Assembly: GCA_003415625.1 (NCBI GenBank)
Contig: PYIU01000002.1
Location: 992,001-1,056,000, forward strand
Direction: 5' to 3'
Length of the DNA stretch: 64,000 bases
From: Aquanectria penicillioides
Lineage: Eukaryota; Ascomycota; Sordariomycetes; Hypocreales; Nectriaceae
Shown here: positions 38,904-51,991 of the stretch, piece after piece
Layout of the letters: each line of letters starts with the position of its first letter
Position numbering within the stretch: the first letter of the stretch is position 1
The notes under the pieces: generated by a model
What the model was told of the DNA's origin: nothing
Database searches by the model: none
What the model saw: only the letters and a program-made list of their open reading frames with translations
Position numbers and translations under genes: made by a program

Positions 38904-41900
38904 AGCAGTCTTTTTTGGATTCATGTTAAATTGCTTTACCTGGATCTCCCAGGCTGTTTATAATATTGTTTCCTTTTTCTTTTGTCTGGAGCGGGCTGGA
39001 CCAATCTAGATTCACCTACTATACGCATCTGCATTGCACGGGGTGGATAAGACTGGCATTGGTTCAAGGCAGGCGCATGCGAGACTGGTGTTATGAAAAA
39101 ATTACGGAACTTCCTTTCTTTCTCTCCTCTCTCTGGCAAACATGACTCTAGTCGTTGCCTGATTGGGTTATCCCGGGATTTTTTTTGGGGCATCGGGGAG
39201 GGGGTTCACGGACGTTTATGAAGAGATGGCATTTGATATACCGAGCAACCAAGCACTATTCTAGGCCGACAAGGCCCGATTCTAGGGAACAAGGAGGACC
39301 ATCCGCGGGGGCCCGGGGGAGGGGGGTGTGGCTGGAGGAGGGAGAGAGACAATGAAGGAGACAATGCATGTGAAAGAGAGCTACGGGCCTCAGTCTGCAT
39401 AAGAACCTTAGGGAAAAGCTGACTGAGTTGGCCTGGGCCGGATGCGATGGGATGTGACGGGATGGTCAAGGGCGGGTAATACTGGGGAAAGATGCGAAGC
39501 TAGCAGGACGGAAGAGGCTCGCGTGGAGGCTGGATCTGTGGGGAGTGGTGCGATGTCTGACAAGGCTGAAGGACACGACCCGCGGATGATCAACTATTAG
39601 TATCTTTTACTTTGTTCTTGTTTCCTTTGTTTATACCTTGCAGAAGGCGACGATCAGGATGGGAGAGTAAGACAGAAGGAGGACGAGGTGCAGAGAGTCA
39701 CAGGAGAACTCTCGAGACAATGAGAGTTGTAGATACAGACTGCGGAGGCGTGTGCGATAGAAATGGGCTTCGTTGGTAACACTGCTCAGCAGCAAAGCAC
39801 ACGCCAACTACATACGGAGAATATACCCTTTGTTTAAATTGACCTTCTGGAACAGAAAAAGGCTCTCGTGTAACATGTGATGTGTTTATAAAATGGAGCT
39901 GAGCTCTTAAGATGAGAGTCACCATGGTATCTGCATTCGTGGCTTAGAGCTGGCGGGAGGCAGACCCATTTTAGACTTGGCTTGATTTAACATGCTAGAT
40001 CCATCCCATTATCTAGAGCATGATGATCATTATCTGCGAATGTACTAGGTCCGGCCAACGGTTTGTAAGCCTACCACCTTCCAACGGATTGTCTCACCAG
40101 GCAGGCGGATTTTAGGACAGACCACGTCTTTCTACATTCCTCAACATCTTTGGCCGTCTTCACTTCATCATGACGAATTCACTCACGACGGCGAGCAACT
40201 AGCGCTCGATAGCCGACGGGGCGGCTTGATTCGATCCAGATCAGAGCTTGATGGGATACAGTAGAGCAAAGCCTAAAGCCAGCCACCAGCACCTATCTCG
40301 ATGGCTGGGTCCCGCGAGCCGTGTGGCCCGAGATCTCCGTAACTCCGCCGGACCACGGACTCGCCCAACACGTTGGGGATTCGGAGGATGCCCGGCGATG
40401 CGAAAGCTGAGCGGAGGCTCTGCGTTCTAGCGCCTCGGGGTACGTACCTGGCGTCCTGTCCCTGGTGCGGTAGTGCTTCCATTTCCTTCCAAATTCGGGG
40501 ACCCAGCAGTGGGGAGCGGTGGGCGGGAACGGCAGTGATTGGCGTGGGGAGATGGGGTGTGTGTATGTACGGCTTCTTTTTCTCAACAATTGGGGGAAGC
40601 CTTTTTTTTTTTTTTTTCTTCCTTCTTGCTCTTCCCTCCTGTGTATCTTGAAGGAGGAACCCACACACGCGAGCCCAAAGAAAATTAATGGAACTGGATT
40701 GGGTCCCGGGTGCTAGATTTTCCCTTGCAGATGCTAAAAATGGTGGTTTTCAATTTGACAGTCTTATTATTGGTGGGTACGCACAATGTAAGTGAAGTTT
40801 AAAGTGGGTGACGAGATGTTGTAGATTCCGAATCCCCCTTTCTGAGATGCTGTGCTGCACGGCCATGTTTGAGATGGATGGATGGATGGATGGGTTTACG
40901 CGCATATGAATTTTTTTTGTTGGAATGCCATGTTGATGCGGCGGGGGATGTGAGGGGATGGGATGTGACAGTACGGCGGGCGTTGGACTGTGATTGCATG
41001 AGGGCGTGTGTGTCTATGTGTCATGTCTTGTGGTGGTGATTGTCTCGTTTGTATGCAACCATTCAAAACATGTTGTGTTGAATGATGGGGAAGCGGTAAA
41101 GGGCAGGGATGCGATTCAGTAGATGAGAACCGCTGCAGATGGGATGCGCCGGAATGTGATGGTTTGCTGTCAAGCGCAAGTGCAGCGTCGACAGATGGAC
41201 GCCAAAAGCTACATTGTGTGCTAGGCCGCTTCGAGTATTACTGAATGTAATGCTAAAATGGATCCATCTGAAGCTCCAACACGCCCAAGGCTTGGCGTTG
41301 ACCAGTTCCCTGACAACGGAAAGGGGCTCAGAGAAAAAAAGTCGGAGGATGGAGAAATTGTCCGAACCCAAACAAGATATTTCATTACAGCTTATACCGC
41401 CACCGGGTGATCAAATGTCCGGCCATCTCCAGATTTAGGCCCCAAGTGGATGCTTTTCGGGTTCCGGGGTGCCTGACTGACTAAGACGGCTCGGTAGAGG
41501 TGTTGCCATGAACGCACTGTGGTTCATTGTTGTTTATTATTGATGCACACATAGAACGGGGCAGAGAATGTGAGTGACCAGGCCCAAGGTCGCATGCTGA
41601 AACCCGCTCTCATCGTTTTTCCCCCCTCTCCTCCTCCTCCTCCTCTTCCCATCCCATGATCCTTCCCGTTCGGCAAACGCTGGGTCACACACGCGGTGGC
41701 TCGGTTCAGAGGAAGCACCATGAGTGAACAAACATGTTGGAGGAGGGGCTTGTAGGGGTCGACGTCACCGAGATGAACCTGAACGGGATTGGGACAAGGA
41801 CAAGAGTCGATGAGATGGTGAGAAGCGCCCCACTCCGATCCCGACTGGCCCTCGAGCTCCCAACACCCCGGAGCGCCGCAAGTACCTTCGGTGTCTTTCG

Positions 41901-43958
41901 CGTGGGATGAAATGGATGGCACACGACGAGGGGAACCAAGCGGGGCGCGCGCACGCCCCTCCCCGGGGACTGTTGCTCTCCCACCGTGCACTACGCGCAC
42001 GCCGCAGCCTGCTGTGTGTGTTTTTGCGGACAGTGCCTTGGGGACCAAAATTTTGAAGGAGGATCAGATATCAGACACACCGAGACAGGCAGAGGGACAC
42101 GCTGCTGTTCCCGTTTTGCTTCCAAAAACACTAAAGCCTAAGTAAGCTATCTCCCCGTCAGCATCAAACCGCCCTCATGGCCGCGCCCATCCTTCCCGCC
42201 CCGTGGCGGAGGGAATGTGGACCATAAAGCAACAATACCGATCCTCGGGGAACACACTGGAAACCATCAGCCTCACTAGGTTTTTTTTTGGGGGGGGGGG
42301 GGGGGCTCTTCCTCCAGGATACCTTTTTATGACGGAGCCGGCGGTGGTTTGTCGTGTATGCTCGGTTCTAATAAAACTCCGGGCCTGCCGGTGAGACGAG
42401 GCATTGTCGTGTGATGGAAGAGGTGATTGGACTGGGGATGTGATATGAATAGGACACGGCAATGTAATATAATTGAAGACGAGACCACCGCTCAATAAGA
42501 ATCCTTCTTAGGACGTTCTGACTTCTTTTCCGTCAGCTTTATTTATCTTTTTCCCCTTCACCCTTCATCTGGTGTGTGGCGGTGATTTCCTTGATACCTC
42601 CTAGACACGACGCAAAGTACAACCGGGTTTCGGGCAACCATCCAACTAATCGACTACATCCAATGTACCACGGCTTAGCACCTCCCCCCCAGGCAACAGG
42701 ACGCGCAACAAGAGGCAGGACGCCAACCTGCCTTTCTCCCTCGATTCCCGCTGTTGGCTGAATGCGCCATCGGCAATCAGGCTGCTCCTCCTCCAGTAAG
42801 TAAGACCTCCGTGATGTCCCCGGGCTTCCCAGCTTGAAGCCCCGAGTTCGGTTCCCGATCCGGCCTCCGGACGATGAATGGACAATGGAAAGCCGACAGC
42901 TCGTATACTCTCACATCATCCACCATTTCCCCCATCTCATGCACGCATTCAATGCATTCCTCCATCCATGGGATCTCATCGATATCTCCCATCGCACATT
43001 GCCCTGGTCTGCCCTGGTCTGCCCTGTGTCGCACCTCGCAATCTGCGGACGCAACCGCTACGTACCGACCGGTCCCTTCGTCAACCCGAAAACCCCCCGG
43101 GACACAGCTACCCACCCGCAGCATCCACCCCTCCCTACCAAAGCCCCCCAGCAATCCTCCACCAAGGTCCCACGCACTAAACCTGCTGCCCTTCCACCCC
43201 GGAGCCGCCTGGGCCACGGGGGGTTGATTGGCGGGGGATCCACTGGAGGGGCACTATCGCCCACTACGGGTCGACCTTGAAGCATGCCTGGGCGAACCAA
43301 GCCTGCCCACAAGCGGCTCTCCACCACCCATTTTTTTTTCTTTGGGGCGTCGAATGCTCATTGTTGCTCTCCCGGCTGACGGCTTGTCTCCCAACAGTTC
43401 TAGTGTAGTGCGTCCCAGGTGCCGAAGCTTGCCACCAGCCACGCATCTACTATTTGCCCTTGCATCGCCCGCATTTTCGCGATCGACCTTGGACTCTTCT
43501 TCCTCTCACTCCTCTTCAGTAATTTTCCTCCTCCTTCTCCTCGTGCTCAATCTCCTCCCTCATTTTCTCCAATTCGCCTGCACACGTCCATCCGCAAGGC
43601 CCTCACTTTCCCATTTTCCCGGGAAAAGCCTGTGTTTTTTTCGAGCTTACACCAAAGGGGCCCCTCCACTGTATTTTTTAGCGCGTTATACCACCAACCG
43701 ATACCAGGCGCCCGCGCACCCAACGCAAAAAAGCTCCCTTTAGCAGGTGGTTTTTTTTTCTCGGCCGGAGCTACCCCTGCCTTTCTGCCGGTTCATGACG
43801 CCCTGACCGAGACAGCGACAAATCCATCGCCGTCCCTCGTCCAATTCATTCATCCCTCCTCCACGAAATAAACAAATCCGCCTCCCCCCCCTCCTTCTCC
43901 TCCTCTTCTCCCCTCTCCTTCTTTTCTCCTCCATCCACACATACACAGCGCAACAGCC
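38904..43958. other. Five-kilobase intergenic region upstream of acetyl-CoA carboxylase
   Basis: I support no gene here. Many overlapping frames of 60-174 codons occur on both strands, none resembling a known family. Landmarks are a TGGA/GATG repeat near 40873-40892, a T9G16 tract at 42281-42305, a compact group of three possible hairpins at 42817-42866, a CCCTGGTCTG duplication near 43003-43024, and a strongly pyrimidine-rich stretch from about 43500 to 43950 that is typical of fungal promoters and leaders. Part of it is likely the promoter and 5' leader of the carboxylase. A non-coding RNA cannot be excluded. Confidence 0.5.
42281..42305. repeat. T9G16 homopolymer junction
   Basis: Nine T are followed by sixteen G without interruption. 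Such a G run can form a quadruplex in DNA or RNA. It also shows that long G runs exist in this assembly, so run length here is itself uncertain. Confidence 0.8.
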
Positions 43959-46900
43959 ATGACTGAGATCTCAGCTGGTGCCCGCGATGGCGCCAATGGG
44001 CGGTCGGTGCCCTACGTCAATGGCAAGGTGTCGTATGCCGAGAAGTTCAAGATCGCAGACCACTTCATAGGGGTAACCGAGTGGAGAATGCTGCTCCCAG
44101 CAAAGTCAAGGACTTTGTTGCTCAGAACGGTGGTCATACCGTCATTTCTAACGTGAGAACCCCCCGCTCAACTATTTTCTTTGCAGCTCTCAACGAATTG
44201 CCATGAGGGGAGGCTCTGGGACCCAAGGTTCACCCTACTCGGGGCACCTTGGACGCTCACCCCCTGGAAATCTCGGCGCAATGGGAAACGACGAACCACA
44301 TTCGCTAACCAGAAGCCCTTTTCTAGGTCCTCATCGCCAACAACGGTATTGCCGCCGTCAAGGAGATTCGATCAGTCCGAAAATGGGCCTACGAGACGTT
44401 CGGCGACGAGCGAGCCATTCACTTCACTGTGATGGCAACCCCGAAGATCTGCAGGCCAACGCAGATTACATCCGAATGGCAGACCACTACGTCGAAGTCC
44501 CCGGAGGCACAAACAACCACAACTATGCCAACGTGGAATTGATCGTGGATATTGCTGAGCGCATGAACGTCCACGCTGTGTGGGCTGGATGGTGAGTGCT
44601 TCCCCAACATTTTCCGCAGCCCAATTTCGGGTTGCAATCCCCCCCCACTAAGGCGGATGATGCGAGGGGATCGTCGCGTACTGAAATTGAAGCTTTGCTG
44701 ACACTTGTTTTGTGACAGGGGTCACGCCTCCGAGAACCCAAAGCTGCCAGAGTCGCTGGCTGCTTCTCCCAACAAGATTGTCTTCATTGGCCCTCCTGGG
44801 TCTGCTATGCGATCGCTGGGTGATAAGATTTCCTCCACAATTGTAGCACAACACGCCGAAGTGCCCTGCATTCCCTGGTCAGGAACTGGCGTCAGCGATG
44901 TCGAGGTGGACGGCAAGGGCATCGTCACCGTCGCCGACGACATCTACGCCAAGGGATGTGTGACCTCATGGCAGGAGGGTCTTGAGAAGGCCAAGGAGAT
45001 TGGCTTCCCTGTCATGATCAAGGCCTCCGAGGGTGGTGGTGGCAAGGGTATCCGAAAGGCTGACGGCGATGAGGGCTTCGAGGAGCTCTACAAGGCCGCC
45101 GCCAGCGAGATTCCTGGATCCCCCATCTTCATTATGAAGCTGGCTGGTAACGCGCGCCATCTGGAAGTCCAACTGCTCGCTGATCAGTACGGCAACAACA
45201 TCTCCCTTTTCGGCCGTGATTGCTCCGTTCAGCGACGTCACCAGAAGATTATTGAGGAGGCTCCTGTCACCATCGCCAAGCCGGACACCTTCAAGGCCAT
45301 GGAGGAAGCTGCTGTCCGTCTCGGAAAGCTGGTCGGTTATGTCTCCGCCGGCACTGTTGAGTACCTATACTCCCACGCCGACGACAAGTTCTACTTCCTG
45401 GAGCTCAACCCCGTCTCCAGGTCGAGCATCCCACCACTGAGATGGTGAGCGGTGTCGATCTGCCCGCTGCTCAGCTGCAGATTGCCATGGGTCTACCCCT
45501 CCACCGAATCCGGGATATTCGACTGCTGTATGGCGTCGACCCCAAGACCTCGAGCGAAATCGACTTCGATTTCAAGAACGAGGGCACCGCCCAGAACCAG
45601 CGACGCCCCCGACCCAAGGGCCACTGCACAGCCTGCCGAATCACCTCCGAAGATCCTGGTGAGGGCTTCAAGCCTTCCAATGGTGTCATGCACGAGCTGA
45701 ACTTCCGAAGTAGCTCCAACGTCTGGGTTACTTCTCCGTGGCCGCTCAGGGTGGTATTCACAGTTTCTCCGACAGTCAATTCGGTCACATTTTCGCTTAC
45801 GGCGAGAACCGATCAGCTTCGCGGAAACACATGGTTATCGCTCTCAAGGAACTGAGCATTCGTGGTGATTTCCGAACCACCGTCGAGTACCTTATAAAGC
45901 TTCTTGAGACTGAGGCCTTCGAGGATAACACCATTTCCACTGGCTGGCTAGATGAGCTCATCTCCAAGCGCCTCACTGCCGAGCGTCCCGACACCATGCT
46001 TGCTGTCGTGTGCGGTGCCGTCACCAAGGCCCACATCACCAGCGAGAGCCACATCGCCGATTACTGTGCTGGCCTGGAGAAGGGTCAGGTCCCCTCCAAG
46101 GAGATTCTCAAGACTGTTTTCACCGTCGACTTCATCTATGAGGGCTTCCGATACAAGTTCACTGTCACCCGAGCCAGTGCTGACAGTTATCATCTCTTCA
46201 TCAACGGCTCCAAGTGCTCGGTTGGTGTCCGTGCTCTGAGCGACGGTGGTCTCCTCATCCTTCTCGATGGACGCAGTCACAACGTGTACTGGAAGGAGGA
46301 GGTGGGTGCTACGCGTATCTCCGTCGACAGCAAGACCTGCTTGCTTGAGCAGGAGAACGACCCGACCCAACTCCGATCCCCCAGTCCTGGTAAGCTGGTC
46401 AAGTTCACCGTGGAGAACGGTTCCCACGTCCGCGCTGGTCAGACCTTTGCTGAGGTCGAGGTCATGAAGATGTACATGCCCTTGGTCGCTCAAGAGGACG
46501 GTGTCGTCCAGCTGATCAAGCAGCCTGGAGTCACCCTCGAGGCTGGTGACATTCTTGGTATCCTAGCCCTGGATGACCCCAGCCGCGTTAAGCAGGCTCA
46601 GGCTTTCGTTGACAAGCTACCTGCCTATGGCGAGCCTGTCGTCGTCGGCAACAAGGCCGCTCAGCGCTTCACGCTCCTCCACAACACCCTTCACAACATC
46701 CTTCAGGGTTACGACAACTCAGTCATCATGGCTAGCACCCTCAAGGAGTTGATTGAGGTTCTGCGTGATCCTGAGCTGCCCTTCAGCGAGTGGAACGCTC
46801 AGTTCTCCGCTCTGCATGCTCGCATGCCTACTAAGCTCGATGCCCAGTTCACTCAGATTGTTGACCGCGCTAAGTCTCGACATGTCGAGTTCCCGGCCAA

Positions 46901-49900
46901 GGCTCTCAGCAAGGCCTTCAGCAAATTCCTTGAGGACAACCTAGCCGCCACCGATGCCGACTTTCTCAGGACTACCCTCGCTCCCCTTACTCAGGTGATG
47001 GACATGTACACTGAAGGCCAGAAGGCCCATGAGCTTGCCGTCATCCGAGGCTTGCTTGAGGAGTACTTCGAGGTTGAGAACCTTTTCATGAACCAGCCCC
47101 AGGAGGATGCTGTTATTCTGAAGCTTCGTGACCAGAACAAGGATGACATCCCCAAGGTCGTCCAGACTGTCCTGTCTCACAGTCGTGTCAGCGCCAAGGG
47201 CTCACTTGTCGTCGCCATTCTCGAGGAGTACCGGCCCAACAAGCCCAACGTCGGAAACATCGCAAGGAGCCTGCGTGATACTCTCCGCAAGCTCACCGAG
47301 CTCCAAGCCTCTCGTGCCGCCGTCAAGGTCTCTCTCAAGGCCCGTGAGATCATGATTCAATGCTCTCTTCCTTCTCTGGAGGAGCGAACTGCCCAGATGG
47401 AGCACATCCTGCGATCATCCGTCATTGAGTCCCGATATGGTGAGACCGGCTGGGATCACCGGGAGCCTAGCCTGGACATCATCAAGGAAGTCGTTGACTC
47501 CAAGTACACTGTCGTTGATGTCTTGACTCGCTTCTTCTCGCACGAAGATCCTTGGGTTAACCTGGCTTCGCTGGAAGTTTACGTCCGACGTGCTTACCGC
47601 GCCTATATTCTCAAGCAGATTGAGTATCACCAAGATGAGAACGACATTCCCCAGTTCGTCTCTTGGGATTTCCAGCTCCGCAAGATTGGACAGTCCGAGT
47701 ACGGCCTTCCCCTCCAGTCCGCTGCTCCCTCTACCCCTGCTACCCCCAGCGGTGGAGAGTTCAAGTTCAACCGTATCCACTCGATCAGCGATATGTCATA
47801 CCTTTCTCACAAGTGGGAAGAGGAGCCTACTCGCAAGGGTGTTATCGTGCCTTGCAAATACATTGATGATGCCGAGGACCTTATCCAGAAGGCTCTTGAG
47901 GCTCTTGCTCACGAGCAGAAGCAGAAGAAGTCTCGCACCGCCCCTGGCCTCATTCAGGACCTGAGCGGTAAGCGCAAGCCTGCCCTGCCTAAGCAGGAGC
48001 CGGAGGAGCTCTCTGCCGTCATCAACGTCGCCATCCGTGATGCTGAGAGCAAGGGCGATGCTGAGACTCTTGAGCGCATCGTTCCTATTGTGCAGCAGTT
48101 CAAAGACGAGCTTCTTGCCCGTTCCGTCCGCCGCATCACCTTCATCTGCGGTCACAGCGACGGCTCTTACCCTGGATACCACACTTTCCGTGGCCCCGAG
48201 TACAACGAGGACGACAGCATTCGACACAGCGAGCCTGCTCTTGCTTTCCAGCTTGAGCTTGCCCGTCTGGCCAAGTTCCATATCAAGCCAGTCTTTACTG
48301 AGAACAAGAATATCCACGTTTACGAGGGTATTGGCAAGACTGTGGACACTGACAAGCGATACTTCACCCGTGCTGTGATTCGACCCGGCCGTCTCCGTGA
48401 TGAGATCCCTACTGCTGAGTACCTGATCTCGGAGGCCGATCGTGTCATCAACGACATCTTCGATGCTCTTGAGATTATTGGCAACAACAACTCCGATCTT
48501 AACCACATCTTCCTCAACTTCACTCCTGTCTTCCAGCTTCAGCCCAAGGAGGTCGAGGAGAGTCTCCAGGGTTTCTTGGACCGATTCGGTCTCCGTGCCT
48601 GGCGACTTCGTGTCTCCCAGGTCGAGATCCGCATCATTTGCACGGATCCCCAGACCGGCACTCCTTACCCTCTTCGTGTCGTCGTCACCAACACGTCTGG
48701 TTACGTTGTCGATGTCGACATGTACGCCGAGCGCAAGTCCGAGAAGGGTGAGTGGGTCTTCCACAGCATTGGTGGCACCAAGGAGAAGGGTCCCATGCAC
48801 TTGATGCCCGTCTCGACCCCATACGCCACCAAGAACTGGCTCCAGCCCAAGCGTTACAAGGCCCATCTCATGGGTACTCAGTACGTATACGATTTCCCTG
48901 AGCTCTTCCGCCAGGCTATCCAGAACACCTGGGTCAAGGCCGTCAAAGAGCAGCCTGCCCTGGCTTCTCAGCAGCCCAAGGCCGGTGACTGCATCACCTT
49001 CACCGAGCTTGTCCTGGATGACAAGGACAACCTCGATGAGGTGAACCGCGAGCCTGGCACCAACACTTGTGGTATGGTGGGTTGGATCTTCCGGGCCCGC
49101 ACTCCCGAGTACCCCAACGGCCGTCGCTTCATCGTAGTCGCCAACGACATCACCTACAAGATCGGTTCGTTCGGTCCTAAGGAAGATGACTTCTTCCACA
49201 AGTGCACAGAGCTCGCTCGCAAGCTGGGTATTCCCCGTATCTACTTGTCCGCCAACTCCGGTGCTCGCCTTGGTCTTGCCGATGAGCTCATGGGCCACTT
49301 TAAGGTCGCCTGGAACGACGTCAACAAGCAGGAGGGCGGCTTCCGCTACCTGTACATTGATGACGAGACCAGGAAGCGCTTCGAGAACGACGTCATCACT
49401 GAGGAGGTTTCGGAGGACGGTGAGAAGCGACACAAGATCCTCACTGTCATTGGCAAGGAGGAGGGTCTTGGTGTTGAGTGCTTGAGGGGCTCTGGTCTGA
49501 TTGCCGGTGCCACCAGCCGAGCCTACAACGACATTTTCACCATTACTCTGGTCACCTGCCGATCAGTTGGTAAGTTTTATCTGTCTGCCGCTCGAATTCT
49601 GTATCTAACTTTGATCAGGTATCGGTGCCTACCTCGTCCGTCTTGGTCAGCGTGCTGTCCAAGTTGAGGGCCAGCCCATCATCCTCACTGGTGCTCCTGC
49701 TCTTAACAACCTGCTTGGCCGTGAGGTTTACACCTCCAACCTGCAGCTTGGTGGCACTCAGATCATGTACCGCAACGGTGTTTCTCACATGACCGCCAAC
49801 GACGACTTTGCCGGTATCTCCAAGATTGTCGAGTGGATGTCGTTTGTCCCCGAGAAGCGCAACAGCCCCGTTCCTGTCAGCCCCAGCGTTGACGACTGGG

Positions 49901-51156
49901 ACCGCGACGTTGTGTACACTCCTCCTCAGAAGCAGCCTTATGATGTCCGCTGGATGATTGGCGGCCGTGAGGGTGAGGACGGTTTCGAGTCTGGTCTGTT
50001 CGACAAGGACTCGTTCGTCGAGACCCTTGGCGGCTGGGCTAAGACTGTTGTCGTCGGTCGCGCTCGTCTCGGCGGTATTCCTATGGGTGTCATTGCTGTC
50101 GAGACCCGCTCGGTTGAGAATATCACCCCTGCCGACCCCGCCAACCCGGACTCCATCGAGCAGGTCAGCAACGAGGCTGGTGGTGTCTGGTACCCCAACT
50201 CCGCCTTCAAGACCGCCCAGGCCATTAACGACTTCAATAACGGAGAGCAGCTTCCTCTGATGATCCTCGCCAACTGGCGTGGTTTCTCTGGTGGTCAGCG
50301 CGACATGTACAACGAGGTCCTCAAGTATGGTTCCTTCATCGTCGATGCCCTCGTCAAGTTCGAGCAGCCCATCTTCATCTACATCCCTCCCTTCGGTGAG
50401 CTCCGTGGCGGATCTTGGGTCGTCGTCGACCCCACCATCAACCCCGTGGCCATGGAGATGTACGCCGATGTTGAGGCCCGCGGTGGTGTCCTGGAGCCCG
50501 AGGGTATCATTGGTATCAAGTACCGCAAGGACAAGCAGATTGCCACCATGGCTCGCATGGACCCCACCTACGCCGGCCTGAAGAAGCAGCTCGAGGACCT
50601 AAGCCTGTCCCAGGAGGAGACGGACGAGATCAAGAAGAAGATGGCTATCCGAGAGAAGCAGCTCCTGCCCATCTACTCTCAGATCGCCATCCAGTTTGCC
50701 GATCTCCACGATCGATCTGGCCGCATGAAGGCCAAGGGTGTCATCCGCGACTCCCTGGAGTGGACCAACTCCCGCCGATACTTCTACTGGCGTTTGCGTC
50801 GTCGTCTCAACGAGGAGTACATCCTGCGCCGTATGACGTCGAGCATCCTCAACTCCTCGAACAACTTGACCACTGCCAAGACTGTCGAGGTTCGCGAGAA
50901 GTACCTGCACTTGCTGCGCAGCTGGTCCGGTATCCTCGATTGGGAGAAGAACGACCGTGCCGTGACGGAGTGGTACGAGACGGAGCGCAAGACTATTGGA
51001 GAGAAGGTGGAGGCCCTCAAGTCGGAGGTGCTCGCGGCCGAGGTTGCCAGCGTCGTCCGCGGCCACGCCAAGGCTGGATGGACTGGTGTGCGCGAGGTCC
51101 TGAGGGTCATGCCCGTGGAGGAGCGGGAGCAGATCCTCAAGTACCTCCAGCAGTAG
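43959..51156 (+). CDS. acc1: Acetyl-CoA carboxylase (multifunctional, biotin-dependent), with four frame breaks
   Basis: This cytosolic enzyme makes malonyl-CoA from acetyl-CoA, bicarbonate and ATP, the committed step of fatty acid synthesis. Exons are 43959-44152, 44327-44591, 44719-49569 and 49619-51156. The introns are 174, 127 and 49 nt with GT...AG ends and CTAAC or CTGAC branch sites. The order is biotin carboxylase (ATP-grasp loop GGGGKGI near residue 260), biotin carrier (VEVMKMYM, biotin Lys about 738, codon 46467-46469), central region, and carboxyltransferase to the end (ILKYLQQ). Four one-base losses break the frame in the first third: G-run 44070-44073, C-run 44439-44442, C-run 45409-45412 and G-run 45725-45727. 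One base restored in each gives 2284 codons, an exact fit to the family and to every splice phase. The rest of the frame is intact, so the gene is probably functional and the breaks are errors. Confidence 0.95.
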
Positions 51157-51991
51157 AGGAAGGAGACACTAGAGATGAGGAGATGGTGCATTCGATAAGC
51201 ATTCACCTATGTGTGTTTTTAGAGGCGATTCATCTGGGCGATCTGATTTTGCGATGCCCTTTTCATGTCATCAAGAATTTACTAGAGAAACGATGGAGGA
51301 ATAGAAGCGTATGGGGGTGGATTGTGTAAGAGGCGTCTGGGACTTGATAGTTTAGAACACGATTCTATATATCCATATATGTTATTTTCACATTCAGTTC
51401 ACATCTCCCCGTCTTGGTTCGCATCGAGTTTTGTTGGTGAATGAAATTCGAAAACCAGTATGGCCTCTAGTAGCAGAGAGTAGAGTGGTACATTTCGGCC
51501 GTTATCCAAAGCCGGTCAAGATCTCGTGTGCTTGCTCACTTTGCTTGACAGCATAACTCTATGATAGATTCCGATGACGTGATGTGGGCGAGACTCCGCT
51601 AGCTACAAGGCCCCCCCATGTACAAGACTCTTGCTGAACTCATTGATGCTTCCTGTCGCTTATCGAAGCATCAATTGCAGTTCCGTTCCGTTTTATTGTC
51701 CTTTGCTCTGATTTTCTGTTCATAACTTGCGTCCCTTCTTTGTGCACGTCTGCGCCTTTCCCTGACCGCTTGGCCTACAGGAAAAAGGCAAAGGCGGTCG
51801 ATAGCAATTCCACGGCCCGATGCCATGCTGAAAAAAAAAAAAAAAAGGCGGATTCGTGCCCCCCTTGTAATCGTACATTCCTCCCAAGGCAGCCGATGTT
51901 TAGTGGTCTTTTGCAACCTACTCATAATCGGCTCCGGGCGATGATTGTAAATCAATTGCATCATCATACGGCGCTGGCGCTGTCCCGTCCC
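51157..51991. other. Intergenic region between convergent genes
   Basis: It should hold the 3' ends of the carboxylase and BolA-like transcripts. It contains an A16 run near 51831-51846. I see no gene. Confidence 0.6.

Noticed and set aside
42800..42860. Possible tRNA because of GTTCGGTTCCC
   Set aside because: There is no A box, no acceptor stem pairing and no cloverleaf. The T-arm-like string is a simple hairpin.
42834..43280. Overlapping frames of 100-148 codons on both strands
   Set aside because: Three plus frames and two minus frames are open together in Pro/Arg-rich sequence, which indicates composition bias. None resembles a known protein.
47796..49433. 545-codon minus-strand frame
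   Set aside because: It is the antisense shadow of the highly biased acetyl-CoA carboxylase coding sequence.
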